A stretch of 64,000 nucleotides of DNA, from assembly GCF_019703515.2 (NCBI RefSeq), contig NC_059356.1, positions 20,613,197 to 20,677,196 on the forward strand, read 5' to 3'. The notes under the pieces were generated by a model. That model ran no database searches. It was given only the letters and a program-made list of their open reading frames with translations, and was not told the DNA's origin. Position numbers and translations under genes: made by a program. Source of the DNA: Myxocyprinus asiaticus. Taxonomy: Eukaryota; Chordata; Actinopteri; Cypriniformes; Catostomidae. Shown here one piece after another: positions 11,300-22,419 of the stretch; position 1 is the first letter of the stretch; each line of letters opens with the position of its first letter.

Positions 11300-12340
11300 G
11301 TGATAGTGCAATATATCGGCCAGGTTTATTAATCGGCTGATATCTGGCCATTTTGCGATTATAGGCATCTGCAGATTACCGTGCTCACTTGGCCGATTAA
11401 CATAAGATTTTACTTTCCCCTGTGTCAGTTCCAAAATCTACCAATAGATTTAACAATAGATGGAAAACAATGTCTGTTTTCAAGGTTTTTATGTAAAGTT
11501 TAGTAAAAATTGTATGAATTTTTTTGTTTTTTTTACTTTATTTTGTGTACAACTGATTTGCTGTTGTTAAATTGTATTATGTACGTATATCGACAATTAT
11601 ATCAGCCATCCTGCTTGCTATTGGTATAAAAGGCAAATATCAGTCAAACTAATATCTAACATATACTGTCTGCAAATATGCACATATCTTGTTTAAACAA
11701 ATGTTATAACCCAGCCTCACACAACTTAAGCATCCTGTAGGATGCTCATTTATCTTCAAATTATTATTCAAACAGTCTCTCCTCAGCAGTTCCCTGTCAC
11801 TTTTCTAATGATAAAAGGCAAATATAAATAAAACTTCTATTATATACAGTCTGCAAACATGCAGATATCTTGTTTAAACAGATGTAATTCACAAACCTTA
11901 TGAAAATCCAGCATTTTCTTCCTGTCGAGCGCTCATCTAATATCTTCCTCTGAGGCGCATATTCTGTCAGCCAGAATAAAAAATGTCAGGATCAGGATCA
12001 GGATCAAAAATTCCTCTCATTCACAAATCATGACGGCAATCCAAGCAGGTAATCCAGGCCGTTTAAACTGTCAGGAGATTATGAATTATGAAAAAATTAT
12101 GAATAAACAGAAATCAGAAGAAACTGCTATCTACCATTTAAAATACAATGTTATTTTTTTTAGATTCTTTTTTACAAAGTTAAAGTTTTGTGTGAAATTG
12201 AGTAAATATAGTACTAAATAAGTTATATACTATATTAACTTATGTTATATATCGACATTGTATAGGACTATTGGCCACCCTGCTCTCTGGATATCGGCAT
12301 CAGCCATTAAAAAACCCATATCGGTCGACCACTAGTCTTA
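11300..12340. repeat. Interspersed repeat with 'cgaccgatat'-type ends, internally duplicated
   Basis: Both flanks carry 'atatcgg' phrases: 'aatatatcggccaggtttat' at about 11310 and 'catatcggtcgaccactag' at about 12318. This is a widespread fish repeat style. A block starting 'ataaaaggcaaatat' and ending 'atatcttgtttaaaca' occurs at 11626-11706 and again at 11811-11887, so the interior holds a duplication with 185-bp spacing. The frame at 12030-12221 is AT-rich and not a credible gene. The element class was not resolved. Confidence 0.5.
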
Positions 12341-12702
12341 ATTGTCCTTAAGATTGAAATTTAAGCCATGTAAATCTATTTTGGAATTTGAAATTCACAT
12401 GTATTTGGTTTCATCCTAATGTATTTTAGTGTAATACTGTATGCTCAAGATATTACTGTGTCTTTGCTTTCTTTGTTGGATCTATTAATAGAATGTATGC
12501 CACACTGAATGAAACACTTCTTTAACATACTACACTGTAGTCATCTATAAAAATCTCACTGCAGCTTGAAGTTCCAAAGCATGCTAAGAAAAATTAACTG
12601 AAAAATCAGTTACTCGTTTGTTAAAAGAAAAGACAGATCTTTCAATGAATGAATGTGCTACATCACGCCCACAGTCTTTTCAATAGGTACAGTACTTATT
12701 TT
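12341..12702. other. Non-coding DNA, nothing recognised
   Basis: AT-rich sequence without recognisable coding or repeat structure. Confidence 0.5.
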
Positions 12703-13215
12703 CTTTAAATGGATAGTTTGCCTAAAAATTACAGTTCTGTCATCATTTGGTCACCGTATGACCATCTTTCTTCTGTGGAGCACAAAAGGCGAACATTAGT
12801 AGAATGTACTTGCCACTGCAATTACAAAGAATGTGGGCTGAAGCTTTCAAACTTAAAAAAAAAAAAAAGGAGCCAAAAGTGTCCAGATGTGCTTAATTTT
12901 TTTAATAAAGCACATATTTAAGTCATATTTTTTGTGAGGAAAGGACTTATATTTAAGGCATTATTCAGAAATGTTGACCTCTGCCCTAGCTCTGATGGTC
13001 ATGAGAAGAAGTAAAGCTGTCCAGTTCTTGAATGAATTTGTCTGATTCCTTGTAATTGCATGGGGAAAAATGTCCAGTAGATTCTTCAACATTTCTCCTT
13101 TTGTGATCAATGGAAGAATTAATGTCATATGGGTTTGCAATATAACAACATGAGTAAATCTCACTGCAGGGTGATGATGACAAAATTCAAATTTTTTGGG
13201 TGATAAATTACTTTG
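12703..13215. repeat. Palindromic MITE (Angel-like), diverged
   Basis: The left arm 'ttaaatggatagtttgcc' followed by 'ctgtcatcatttggtcacc' is matched inverted by the right arm 'gatgatgacaaaattcaaat' and 'ttgggtgataaattac'. The inner phrases 'ggagcacaaaaggcgaacat' and 'catttctccttttgtgatca' also pair. About 300 bp of unpaired sequence lies between the best-matching arms. Confidence 0.65.
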
Positions 13216-13266
13216 GAACTGGAATTTCAATATTTAATAATAATAACAATATTATTATATAAAGTG

Positions 13267-13300
<34 letters not shown>

Positions 13301-14472
13301 TGCATTTGTGTGAGACAAATAACTGAATCGAAATCAAAAGTTTTTTTTTGTGTTTTTTTTTTACACATTACTTTGTGTAAAATGCTTTGGCAATGCGCCC
13401 AGCCCCTCTTGCTCTTTGTGAGGAGATTTTGGTCAAGCTGAAATGCATGTGGCGTTGAAACCCTCTATTACTGACAATAATTCAATAATTTTTACAGATT
13501 GCATCCTCTCCAAGGTGAGAGCATTGTCCTGTGCCTCCACCTCATTCTGCATGCAACTCCATCAGTGCCAGGCCAGAATTCTCATGAAAGATGACAGCTC
13601 TGCGCAACAATATGAAGCCCATTTTTTACTTACTTTTAGAGACTGCTTGCAGAGAATCACAGCCGTCTCAAGGGAATAAGGCCATTTAAGTCTGCTAATA
13701 GAGGAGTGTTTTCATATTGCATGAGTGCCCTAGTTGATCTCTTTTTGTGGCATTTAGTGTCAGACTCTCAGATGTGAAGGATCGGTACCTGTTTAATGGC
13801 TTTCGTCTCCTCATCATATTAAATGAAGTCAAGGACGAGCTTTGCAATTTAGCTGGTGTGATAGCATTCCTATATAAATTATTTCTGTATGGCATAAAAA
13901 ACGAATATGTTATATTGATGCAATAAGCCATGAGAGGTTATATTTAAATCACTATAATGCGAGAAATTTAATGGCTTAAATGGCAGAAACAGCTACAGTA
14001 TACAGTAAAAGACACCAATCTTCAATTAATCAAATATCATCATAATTTCTTCCATTGAGTAAAATAGCTCATTACCTAACTGCTGTTTATGGTTGGGGTA
14101 ATTAACTAGATGGGGGGAACTGCTTCAATAGACAGTTCAATGTTAACATGGTGTTGCATTGGTGCCACAATACTAAGCTTCATAATAACAGCAATACCAC
14201 AGTGTTTTTTATTCATTACAGTAGTACTATTCCCAGATAGTAGTGTTATTCGGATGAACTCGATGGTGAAGCGGCTCAGACTAGGCCAGGTTGTCTGCCC
14301 AGGCCAGGGTCTGTTCAAACAGACGGAGCACAACAGAATGGAACAGAATGTGAGGATCTCCAAACACATTTCCAAATTAAACTCCTTTCCTGACAAAGTG
14401 TTTTAAAACCCATTACTTGATCTGAGAAACGCTGATAAAAGAGCAAGACGCAACAGCCAAAGACCTCCACCT
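13216..14472. other. Non-coding DNA with a GT microsatellite
   Basis: A (GT)n run of about 14 units lies at 13271-13299. Open frames at 13443-13679 and 14106-14406 show no domain. No mobile element is recognised. Confidence 0.55.
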
Positions 14473-14704
14473 AAGGGGCTGTTCACACAAATGCTTTTGC
14501 AACCGTCCAGTTTGATATTTCTTTTTCAGTGTAAACATGTATCTTTGATCGTTTTGCCATGTTTCATTGTTTATTCAGCATCTCTTGCAGGAGCGTTGTG
14601 TTTTTTAGATGTTGTGTCAAATTAAAAATAATTTCAACCATTAAAAACATGTCTCAAGACACTTGCGTTCTGTTAAACTATATTTGTTGCACTGCATCTA
14701 GCCT
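14473..14704 (+). repeat. MITE-like repeat with 'aaggggctgttcacac' end, right end lost
   Basis: It begins 'aaggggctgttcacacaaat' and contains 'aagacacttgcgttctgtta' and 'ttgcactgcatctagcc'. The same order occurs in the complete copy at 31813-32045 ('aaggggccattcacac', 'gagacacctgtgttctgtta', 'tgcatcttttctagc'). The right terminus is missing where the next MITE begins at 14705. Confidence 0.6.
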
Positions 14705-15060
14705 TAAATGAGAATTCAGGGTTCAATACAATTTAAGCTCAATCGACAGCATTTGTGGCGTAATATTGATGTGATGTCAACAAACAACTTTACAGCAATA
14801 ATACATGAGTTTTAACAGAATACTTAATTTAAGTGCTTTTATAAAATTATAAGCTTCACATTTCTGTCTTTAAATTCTCCAAAAATTGCCCACATTCACT
14901 TCCATTGTAAGTGACTCACTGTAACCTCGTTCTTATTTATTTATTTATTTATTTTAAAGAAAAGGACGGACGAATCAAAAATTTTTGTGGTAATCAACAT
15001 TATGCCACAAATGCTGTGGATAGAGCTTAACTTGTATTGAACCCGGAATATTCCTTTAAT
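14705..15060. repeat. MITE with inverted ends of about 70 bp
   Basis: The left end contains 'agggttcaatacaatttaag' and 'cagcatttgtggcgtaat'. The right end carries the inverse, 'attatgccacaaatgctgtg' and 'cttaacttgtattgaaccc', followed by 'ggaatattcctttaat'. The centre has an ATTT microsatellite near 14935-14954. It abuts a second MITE at 14473-14704, which it probably interrupted. Confidence 0.7.
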
Positions 15061-16124
15061 TAGCACATGTGATCGGTCGGAAGTCATTGTCAGTGTCTGG
15101 CACACATCCAAAATTGTAATGCACAGTTTGAGCATTCAAATGCATATTTTATCTTAAATTTGACAAAAATGTGAATTTTGAATTTTAATTTGACAGCCTT
15201 AATCTAGACCATGGGGGGACAGGTTAGGAAACACAACAAAATGTCAATATTTAAAAAAAAATTGAATAAACAAAGAGAAAGAAAGAAAAGACAATGTTTA
15301 TGGTCACCCCTCTGTTTAAATAAGATCTACACCGCTGACAAGATGAAATGGCTGAATTGCTAAGATAATTATGGGAACATCTCCACTTAAGGATTCATGC
15401 AACACTATTTTTGGAAAATGTAAATGTAGAGAATAAGTCATAGCCCCGGCGCCGCCTGCAGTTCCATACATCAGCACAGATGCTGTGAGAGTTTAGACAG
15501 GAGCCCACAGCCACCCAGGTCAACATGCAAATCAACCAAACACCCCACGAGTCATGCTGCCCTGGACCCAATCAAATCAGCGCTGACCTAGTTGAGCATG
15601 AAATGACCCCTCTGCTGGGAAGCACGACCCTGTGGCTGCTGGGAGCACTGCAGCCACAGGGTCATGCTTCCCAGCATAGGGAATGCGTCACACCAGGATC
15701 ATTAATGCATATGTGTTTTTGGGTCAATGCTGAAAAGATGCAAAATAACACCAGTAATTAAATGTACGGCGTGTCAGAAATATTCAACAGGGTTCCGACA
15801 GACAACAAAAATTATGATTTTTTGGAGCGCACAACTCAAATCTATTTATTTCTTTGTCATTTGAACAGCAGAAACACATCCAAAGTTAGTAAAACCCATC
15901 CAAACAATATCCATATGTAGTTTGAAATTAAATAAAAATCTGATATTTTGGAATGTGTCTCAATCTGAATGGTCAGACTGGTAGTTTTAGTAGTTAGCAG
16001 TACTTTTTTGGAATGTGATGGAAATTTAGCATCATACAAAGTGAGTAATATAGTGCACCGGATATTTTTGCTACCCTTCCCTTATATAATGAACTATGAG
16101 ACATTCACTATGTATTGTGAAGTG
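15061..16124. other. Non-coding DNA containing one strong hairpin
   Basis: No gene is recognised. The only marked structure is the inverted repeat at 15613-15676, described separately. The open frame at 15525-15761 passes through that hairpin and shows no domain. Confidence 0.55.
15613..15676. other. Near-perfect 27-bp stem with 10-base loop
   Basis: The left arm is 15613-15639 and the right arm 15650-15676, separated by 'tgggagcact'. The arms are complementary over 27 bp with a single mismatch (cacg against catg). The stem centre is GC-rich ('accctgtggctgc'). It could be a microRNA-like precursor, a very young inverted duplication or a small MITE core. I do not recognise it as a known microRNA. 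Confidence 0.85.
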
Positions 16125-16806
16125 TACACAACTGCTTGTCCAGTCACTTGTCATAACTAGACTGGACTACTGTAACGCTGTCATTGCAGGCCTCTCTGCA
16201 TGTGCAATTAGACCCCTCCAAATGATCCAGAATGCAGCAGCACATCTGGTCTTTAATGAACCAAAGAGAGCACGTTACACCACTCCTTGTCTCTCTCCGC
16301 TGGCTGCCGGTTGATGCTCGTATCAAATTCAAGGCTCTGATGCTGACATACAGAACAGTCACTGAGTCTGCTCCAGCATACCTAAAATCATTTATGCAGA
16401 GCTACGCGCCTACTAGAAGCCTGCGGTCGGCTAAGGAACGTCGTCTTGTTGTACCAACACAAAGAGGCACCAAAACACTTTCCCGGTCTTTCAGCTTCAT
16501 CATACCACGATGGTGGAATGACCTTCCCAACTCCATCCGTGAAGCTGACTCACTCTCTGTCTTCAAAAAACGACTAAAAACACATCTTTTCCATGAGCAC
16601 TTAAACAGTCATTAAATTAAAAAAAAAAAAAAATTCTGTTGCACTTTATTCTGTTTTGAATACTATTATGATGCTAGTGATACTTTGTAATACAGCACTT
16701 TTCATACCACTGTCTCCTTAAGATGATTCGCTTATGTTTTCCTCTTTTGTAAGTCGCTTTGGATAAAAGTGTCTGCCACATGAATAAATGTAAATGTAAA
16801 TTTAAA
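16125..16806 (+). mobile_element. L2-clade LINE fragment, 5'-truncated, with 3' tail
   Basis: It holds the last part of ORF2 and the 3' UTR. Frames read QLLVQSLVITRLDYCNAVIA, CAIRPLQMIQNAAAHLVFN and, after a 2-base deletion near 16275, HVTPLLVSLRWLPVDARIKF, then PRWWNDLPNSIREADSLSVF and LKTHLFHEHL before the stop at 16613-16615. The 3' UTR has an A run directly after the stop, then 'gtaagtcgctttggataaaa' and the tail 'aataaatgtaaatgtaaat'. This tail matches the style of the L2-clade element UnaL2, whose 3' stem-loop is recognised by its reverse transcriptase. The truncated 5' end is typical of target-primed insertion. Confidence 0.85.
16232..16615 (+). pseudogene. LINE ORF2 C-terminus
   Basis: This is the in-frame last 125 or so codons of the truncated L2 ORF2: HVTPLLVSLRWLPVDARIKF near residue 15, SAPAYLKSFMQSYAPTRSLR in the middle, and the conserved RREL-like end FKKRLKTHLFHEHLNSH. 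The upstream part lies in the frame of 16096-16314, separated by a small deletion. No catalytic RT residues are present. The closest relative in the window is the fragment at 52351-53128. Confidence 0.85.
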
Positions 16807-17910
16807 TGTATTGGACAGTGAATGAGTGAACATGACAGTGGTTTTGAAATCGCTATATGCATGAATGCGTAAAATGCACCTTGTGAGTTCATCACCGTGG
16901 TGTGATGTCATGATGGACATGAGCAGAGGCAAAATTTTCAGTTTTCTGTACTCCCTTTCCACAATGGCAGCTACTTTCAGTTGTTGTGTGAGAAAGTCTC
17001 TTGACACTGACATTATTACTATAGCAACAGTTGTAGATTTTGACTAAATTGAACGATCAGATTTCTTCACATGCAAAATGACAGAGCAGACTAAAATGTC
17101 CTAAAGATAGGATTTGAAAACCAAATTGGATTTGTGTGTGAACAAAACCTTAGACCAGACGAATTGCCTTGAAGGACACAAATGCTTCTACTTTGAAAGA
17201 GTTATTCCAGAGCAAATGCATGTAAAACAAACTCAAATTTACATCTGCTTGTGTGTGGGCTCAGGAAATCAATGTTGCCACTTGACTGTCTGTGACAGTG
17301 TGCAGCAATCTCAGAAGCTTCTTTTTAATAAGATGTATGAAGAATGAAGAGATCCCCCTGGGGCCGCAGAGCCCCTACACAGACAGATGAATTGTTGCAG
17401 TGCTTGCTAATTACAAACGCATCGAAACTTTTGTGTGTCCTATTTGCACTGACGAAAGGCAAAAAACATGACCCATGATGACTGCAGCGTTGGTAATTTG
17501 AATGTATTTTTCATAACTTTTTGAGAGAACTATTATAAAGAAATATAAATAACGTGTGTGCGAATTATACTACTGTATGAGATTCAGAGGAGTCCGAAAA
17601 ATTGTTGCGGTGTAATCTGTTGAGGTTCATCGCACAACCCAAATTGTCTTTGGTGCTCTAGCATCTAGTTAGCCAAACATCTACTGTTTTAAAGACTTTT
17701 TTAAACAACATGACAAAAAAATATATATTTTATATTTAAATCTATTATAAAGTCATAGGTAATGAAATTCGCTCAAGTGGCCCACTGTTGCTGTGGTTAC
17801 CCTCTTAGGTGAACAAATTCTGTTCATCCTTTACTGCCAGGTGAAAATATGTGGCCTAAGTAATATTAGATTTGTGGTTACTAAAATGCTTGAAAACCCT
17901 GTTGAAACTT
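16807..17910. other. Non-coding DNA, nothing recognised
   Basis: No coding region or identifiable repeat was found. The open frames here are short and lack domains. Confidence 0.5.
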
Positions 17911-18735
17911 AGACATAGGCATGAAACCAGCGTCATTCAATAGACGAATTTCACAACCTTTCATTTTACCCCTACTGTCCAAAATTAACCTTGTTTTGGA
18001 AATTTTGGACATGCAGTTCCCTATTCAACCAGTAGGGATAAAAGAAAGGATCTAAAAGTTGCACACTGTCCTCCTCTATTGAATGACACTGGTTTCATGC
18101 CTCTATGTCCTTCAACAAAAAAGCTATAACAAAAACAAGTTTAATTTTGGACATGTAATTCCCTATTCAACCATTAGGGATAAAATGAGAGGTTGTGAAA
18201 GTTGCCCACTGTCCTCCTCTATTGAATGACACTGGTTTCATGCCTCTATCTCTTTCAACAAAAAAGCTATTACAAAAACAAGTTTAATTTTGGACATGCA
18301 GTTCCCCATTCAACCAGTAGGGGTAAAATGAAAGGTTGTGAAAGTTGCCCACTGTCCTCCTGCTATTGAATGACGCTGGTTTCGTCCCTCTATGTCCTTC
18401 AACAAAAAAAGTTATTACAAAAAGAAAGTTAATTTTGGACATGCAGTTCCCTGTTCAACCAGTAGGGGTAAAATGAAAGGTTGTGAAAGTTGCCCTCTAT
18501 TGAATGACGCTGGTTTTGTGCCTCTATTTCCTTCAACAAAAAAGCTATTACAAAAAGCAAGTTAATTTTGGACATGCAGTTCCCTATTCAACCAGTAGGG
18601 CTAAAATGAAAGGTTGTGAAAGTTGACCACGGTCCTCCTCTATTGAATGACGCTGGTATCGTGCCTCTATGGCCTTCAACAAAAAAGCTTTTACAAAAAG
18701 AAGGTTTATATTGGACATGCAGCTCATACACCAAG
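17911..18735. repeat. 143-bp tandem array with an inverted partial unit at its left end
   Basis: 'gacatgcag' or its variant recurs at 18008, 18150, 18293, 18438, 18571 and 18714, giving spacings of 142, 143, 145, 133 and 143 bp. Each unit contains 'cctattcaaccagtaggg', 'aaatgaaaggttgtgaaag', 'ctattgaatgac' and 'cttcaacaaaaaagctatta'. At 17911-17993 a unit lies in the opposite orientation ('gcatgaaaccagcgtcattc', 'cacaacctttcattttaccc', 'gtccaaaattaa') and lacks about 23 bp of the direct units. The array ends in A-rich sequence at 18740-18772. No coding potential is seen. Confidence 0.88.
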
Positions 18736-19089
18736 CTATTACAAAAAAAAAATAAAAAAAAAATAAAAAATAAACACAGGAAAATTGCACTTTCTCCACG
18801 GTCTCTTACTTACCACTACGCCAAGAGGAACTCTTCCCGGGGTCACTCACATTGCGACAGCTTTTGCAGGCCAGTGCCTATAATATTGAGTGAAAATAAT
18901 GAAAACAAGCTTGTGGAATATTATTAGCTTTCCACGTTTTACAGTAATACTGTTTCGGAAAGTATTTGCTAAGCTGTTTAGGAGTTATCACCATTTATCA
19001 CTGAATGCGTCTGGAATATCAAAAACAAAACCTTTCCTTAAAATCTTTTCTTAAAATCTTAACCTCGCTTACACAGACTCACACGCACG

Positions 19090-19133
<44 letters not shown>

Positions 19134-19489
19134 GGTGGCTCATTTGGAATTTCTCTCTGCTTCCCTGTCACATTGAGATCAACGAATAAACAACAGAGTA
19201 CTGCTTGAGTGCGTGAACATTAAAAATGGTAATAGACTGAATTTTGACTAACACCATTCATAAAGTTTATGATGCGATTCATAAAGCAACTTTGCCCTGT
19301 CTATGTGTGTGACAGTGTACTATCACTTTGAGATATGTCATAGAAAGTGTGTCCATATGCAGCTTCAGTGAGAAAATTAGGTACGTTCAATAAACATACT
19401 GTTTCATCTGAGTGTTGTAATATCTGCTTTTATTGTGATTTATAATCATTTTTAATGTATGAATATCGCGGTATTGCGTCATTAGGAAC
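18736..19489. other. Non-coding DNA with A-rich tract and CA microsatellite
   Basis: A-rich sequence lies at 18740-18772 and a (CA)n run of about 52 bp at 19081-19132. No gene is recognised. Confidence 0.6.
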
Positions 19490-19746
19490 CAAATTTCTAT
19501 TTATGTAAAGTAATAATAATAAATTAAAACTTACCTTTTCATGAATCAGGCTTTGTTCAAATTTTTGTGAGTATAGAATCATGAATTCAGTACTGTAAAT
19601 TGAACCAAATCCTTAAGCCCTTTATCATTTCTGTTATTTCAATAAAATACAGGAAATAACATTTAGTTTTAATCTGCTTAATCGATTAATCGAAGAAATA
19701 ATCGAAGATTAATCCATTATAAAAATAATCGTTAGTTGCAGCCTTA
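19490..19746 (-). repeat. Truncated inverted copy of the hAT-type element
   Basis: It reads as the reverse complement of the first 300 bp of the element at 43448-45390. Shared phrases are 'gaatcatgaattcagtactg', 'attgaaccaaat', 'ataacat', 'taatcgattaatcgaag' and 'gttagttgcagcctta' at the terminus. The other end is missing. The TA microsatellite of the larger copy is absent here. Confidence 0.7.
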
Positions 19747-20103
19747 AAAATAAGCATTCCACTTCAATGTATTAGAGCCTTTACAGCTGAAATCAATTCG
19801 CTTTTGGCACCCCTCCATGGACATTTCACCAGGAAAATGGAGCTCACACATGCCCATACATCCAACACTTGGAGGTACTACCTGGGGTAGTGTTTCGAAT
19901 TTCAGAAAGCAGAGACTGATTTTAGCTAAAGAAAAGTCAACCTTCAGTTTCCGATTTCACTATGAGATCAGCCTGAATACGCATGGTCCTGGGACTTGAA
20001 TCTGTAAATTACTTTTTTAATATTTTCATTTACATGAAGCATTAGTTCGAATGATTCACGTGTCAGAAAATCCTCATGCCCAAAAATATGACATTTTAAA
20101 CTG

Positions 20104-20272
20104 AGATGTAGCATTTGGTCGCACTACACCGCTGTTTGTTGGAAAAAGAAGTTTGTACGTGAAAAGGAACACTCTTTTTAAAACAGCTGAGCTACTGTCA
20201 CGCTTCTGAAAAATGTAGTTAAGTTAGTAGCATCACTACTTTTAGTAAGTTACTCCCCAACACTGGAAACAT
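20104..20272 (+). repeat. Degenerate repeat ending 'ttactccccaacactgg' (uninterrupted copy)
   Basis: It includes 'aaaacagctgagctactgt', then 'gttagtagcatcactacttt' and 'agtaagttactccccaacac'. It is the unsplit counterpart of the outermost element of the nest at 24361-31502. There the same phrases are separated between 'gttagt' and 'gcatcacta'. The terminus 'cagtgttggggagtaac' (inverse) is a common fish repeat end. Confidence 0.6.
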
Positions 20273-21696
20273 ACCTAGCTGGAGTCAGGTGATCCCAACG
20301 CTAGCCTAATTGTACAGGGCTTTCAATTAGCTAATCAGTTGCTCAAGCAATCCTCTGACTAGTCAAGTTTGAAAGTATGTTGTGTTACACATCCCTAGTT
20401 TCTTATACATCCTCCCTGGATATTTTTGTGAATTACCATGTTTCATTTTGGTTTAATTTACAAAGCTGGGTTTAAGGAGCTTTGTGTCACTGAGTGCTAA
20501 TGGAAAAGCACTGGGCAGAGCGTGATTACTATTGGTAAAACTTTCAAAGGCCATTAGAATAAATACTCCTCTTCCTCTTGTGTTTCTTGTCCAGCTCTTG
20601 ATTCATTGTATGCTTAAAGAGTTTGTAGCTTTTGTGTCAATAATTATGTTACAAATATTGCTAATTGCTTTTAATGATAAGCAGGGAAATAAGTGTCCTC
20701 TGTGCTTTGCCCACACAATGAAAAGGATAAAAAAAAAAGCCTGAACAATTAGAAATATTTTGTCATGGCCTCAGTCTCTGATTGTGATGATTTTACTCAT
20801 AGATAGTTAGCTCAACGACATCCACGAAGGACAATTAGGAGGTGAGTTTTTCTGCCATATTGCAAAGAGCCGCGCTAATTAATTAGCATGGTGTAAATGT
20901 ATGCTCTGCTGTCTCTCTCTTGCTCCACACAGCTATTTTAGTGCTTTAAATACTATCATTAACATTGTTTTCATAAGCTTGAGATTGGACGAGCGCCTAC
21001 AGTGAGAAGAAAAATTACAGATAGCTGAGAGCTGAAATAGCTTAGCTGATGGCAAGTTTCTCAACGCTGAGTGCAGAGGTGAAGTTAGCAGGGCTTATCT
21101 ATCAAGGTAATGAAACTCCAGTCAGTCACTTCTGTAGCTATTCTTTATCTTCACAGCAAATAATCTTTTTCTTAATCCGTATATTAGTATTTTTATCTTG
21201 TTTTACTGTAAAAATTAATAAAATGTCTGAACATCCTTACGTTAAAACTAAAGATAGTTACTTGAGAAGTTAAATTGTGTACAATATTAAGGCTTGTTTT
21301 CAGAGAATATATCTTGAATTAAGTTTATTTTTCTTACCCCCATTGGAATATATATATATACTGTATATATATATATATATATATTAACTCATCATGTTTG
21401 ACACGGTTATTAAGGAATTGTTTTGTGCTTTGATTCTTTGGTTCTGGGAGACTGGACTAATGTTTTAAATGTTTGACAGCAGTCATTAAAAATAAATTTT
21501 TTATAATTATTTTGTTTAATATGAAAATTTTCATTCATACATGGTTTCTACATTTTAGTTCTAATTATTAAAGTTTTGTCATACAAAATGCTGATGTTTC
21601 TTAAAAGATCAGTTGATATCAAATGATATCACATATTCTTAAAAATATAAAACATTTTCTAACTGTTGTATTGTGAAGAGAGGCTGATGAGAGCGC

Positions 21697-21945
21697 CCTG
21701 TCTACACCGGGCACATCTGTTGACTTGACCGCTTGAGGCTGTCTACACTGGACATGTCGTTCTAAACTGTTTATTTGTGATGTTGGCAGTTGTAGCGCCA
21801 GCGAATGCAGCACAAAGATGGAACGGGACACCTGTTTACTGTCGACACGCCGCAACGGACGCTTCCAGTGTAGAGAGCAGCATTGATTATAATGGATTCT
21901 TCTGTTTTTGATGCGACGCGCTGCTCGTGCTGGTGTAGACGGGGG
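21697..21945. repeat. Small MITE with 'cctgtctacacc' inverted ends
   Basis: The left end 'cctgtctacaccgg' is matched inverted by 'ggtgtagacggggg' at 21932-21945. Several internal motifs ('gtctacactgg', 'cagtgtaga') are further inverted or repeated pieces. No coding content. Confidence 0.55.
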
Positions 21946-22057
21946 AATTTGTCTCCCCCCCAGTTTTCAGATCGTTCCTACACCCCTGACAATAATAAGG
22001 TTTTATAGTTAAGGTTAAAAAAAAAATAATTCATGATATATTCTCTTAAAACAAGTC

Positions 22058-22292
22058 TTAAAGCGTTATTCAATCAAATATAAAAATTCTGTCATCATTT
22101 ATTCACCCTCATATTGTTTCAAACCTGTACGACTTTCTTGCTTAAGTGAAACACAAAAGGAGAAATTTTCAAGGATGTTGAAGCTGCTTTTTTTCAATAC
22201 AGTGAAAGTGAATGGTGACTGAGGCTATCAGCCCCTAATGTACTGCCTAACATCTGCTTTTGTGTTCCACAAAATAAAGAAAATTGGGTTTT
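22058..22292. repeat. Palindromic MITE (Angel-like)
   Basis: The left arm holds 'ctgtcatcatttattcaccc' and 'aaacacaaaaggagaaattt'. The centre 'cagtgaaagtgaatggtgac' and the partial right arm 'aacatctgcttttgtgttcc' complete the palindrome. The right terminal part is missing. Confidence 0.65.
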
Positions 22293-22419
22293 TAATTGGG
22301 TTTTAAGGATGTTAAAATATTTATGTATTTTTTTCCGGAAAACAAGATAAAAAATACTGAAGAGAATTTTTTTTTTGCAGTGTTCTACTGTTTAGACAGC
22401 TTAGTTTTTCTCACCTTTT

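Larger units (their letters stand above)
19747..22057. other. Mainly non-coding DNA with repeat fragments
   Basis: It contains a 'cagctgagctactgt' repeat fragment (20104-20272), a hAT-like repeat end (20331-20399), a TA microsatellite (21349-21385) and a MITE (21697-21945). Between 20400 and 21340 no repeat is recognised, and a perfect 14-bp homeodomain-like palindrome 'gctaattaattagc' lies at 20874-20887. No gene is recognised. Confidence 0.5.

Noticed and set aside
17911..18735. CRISPR array
   Set aside because: Units are 143 bp direct repeats without unique spacers, and the DNA is clearly vertebrate.
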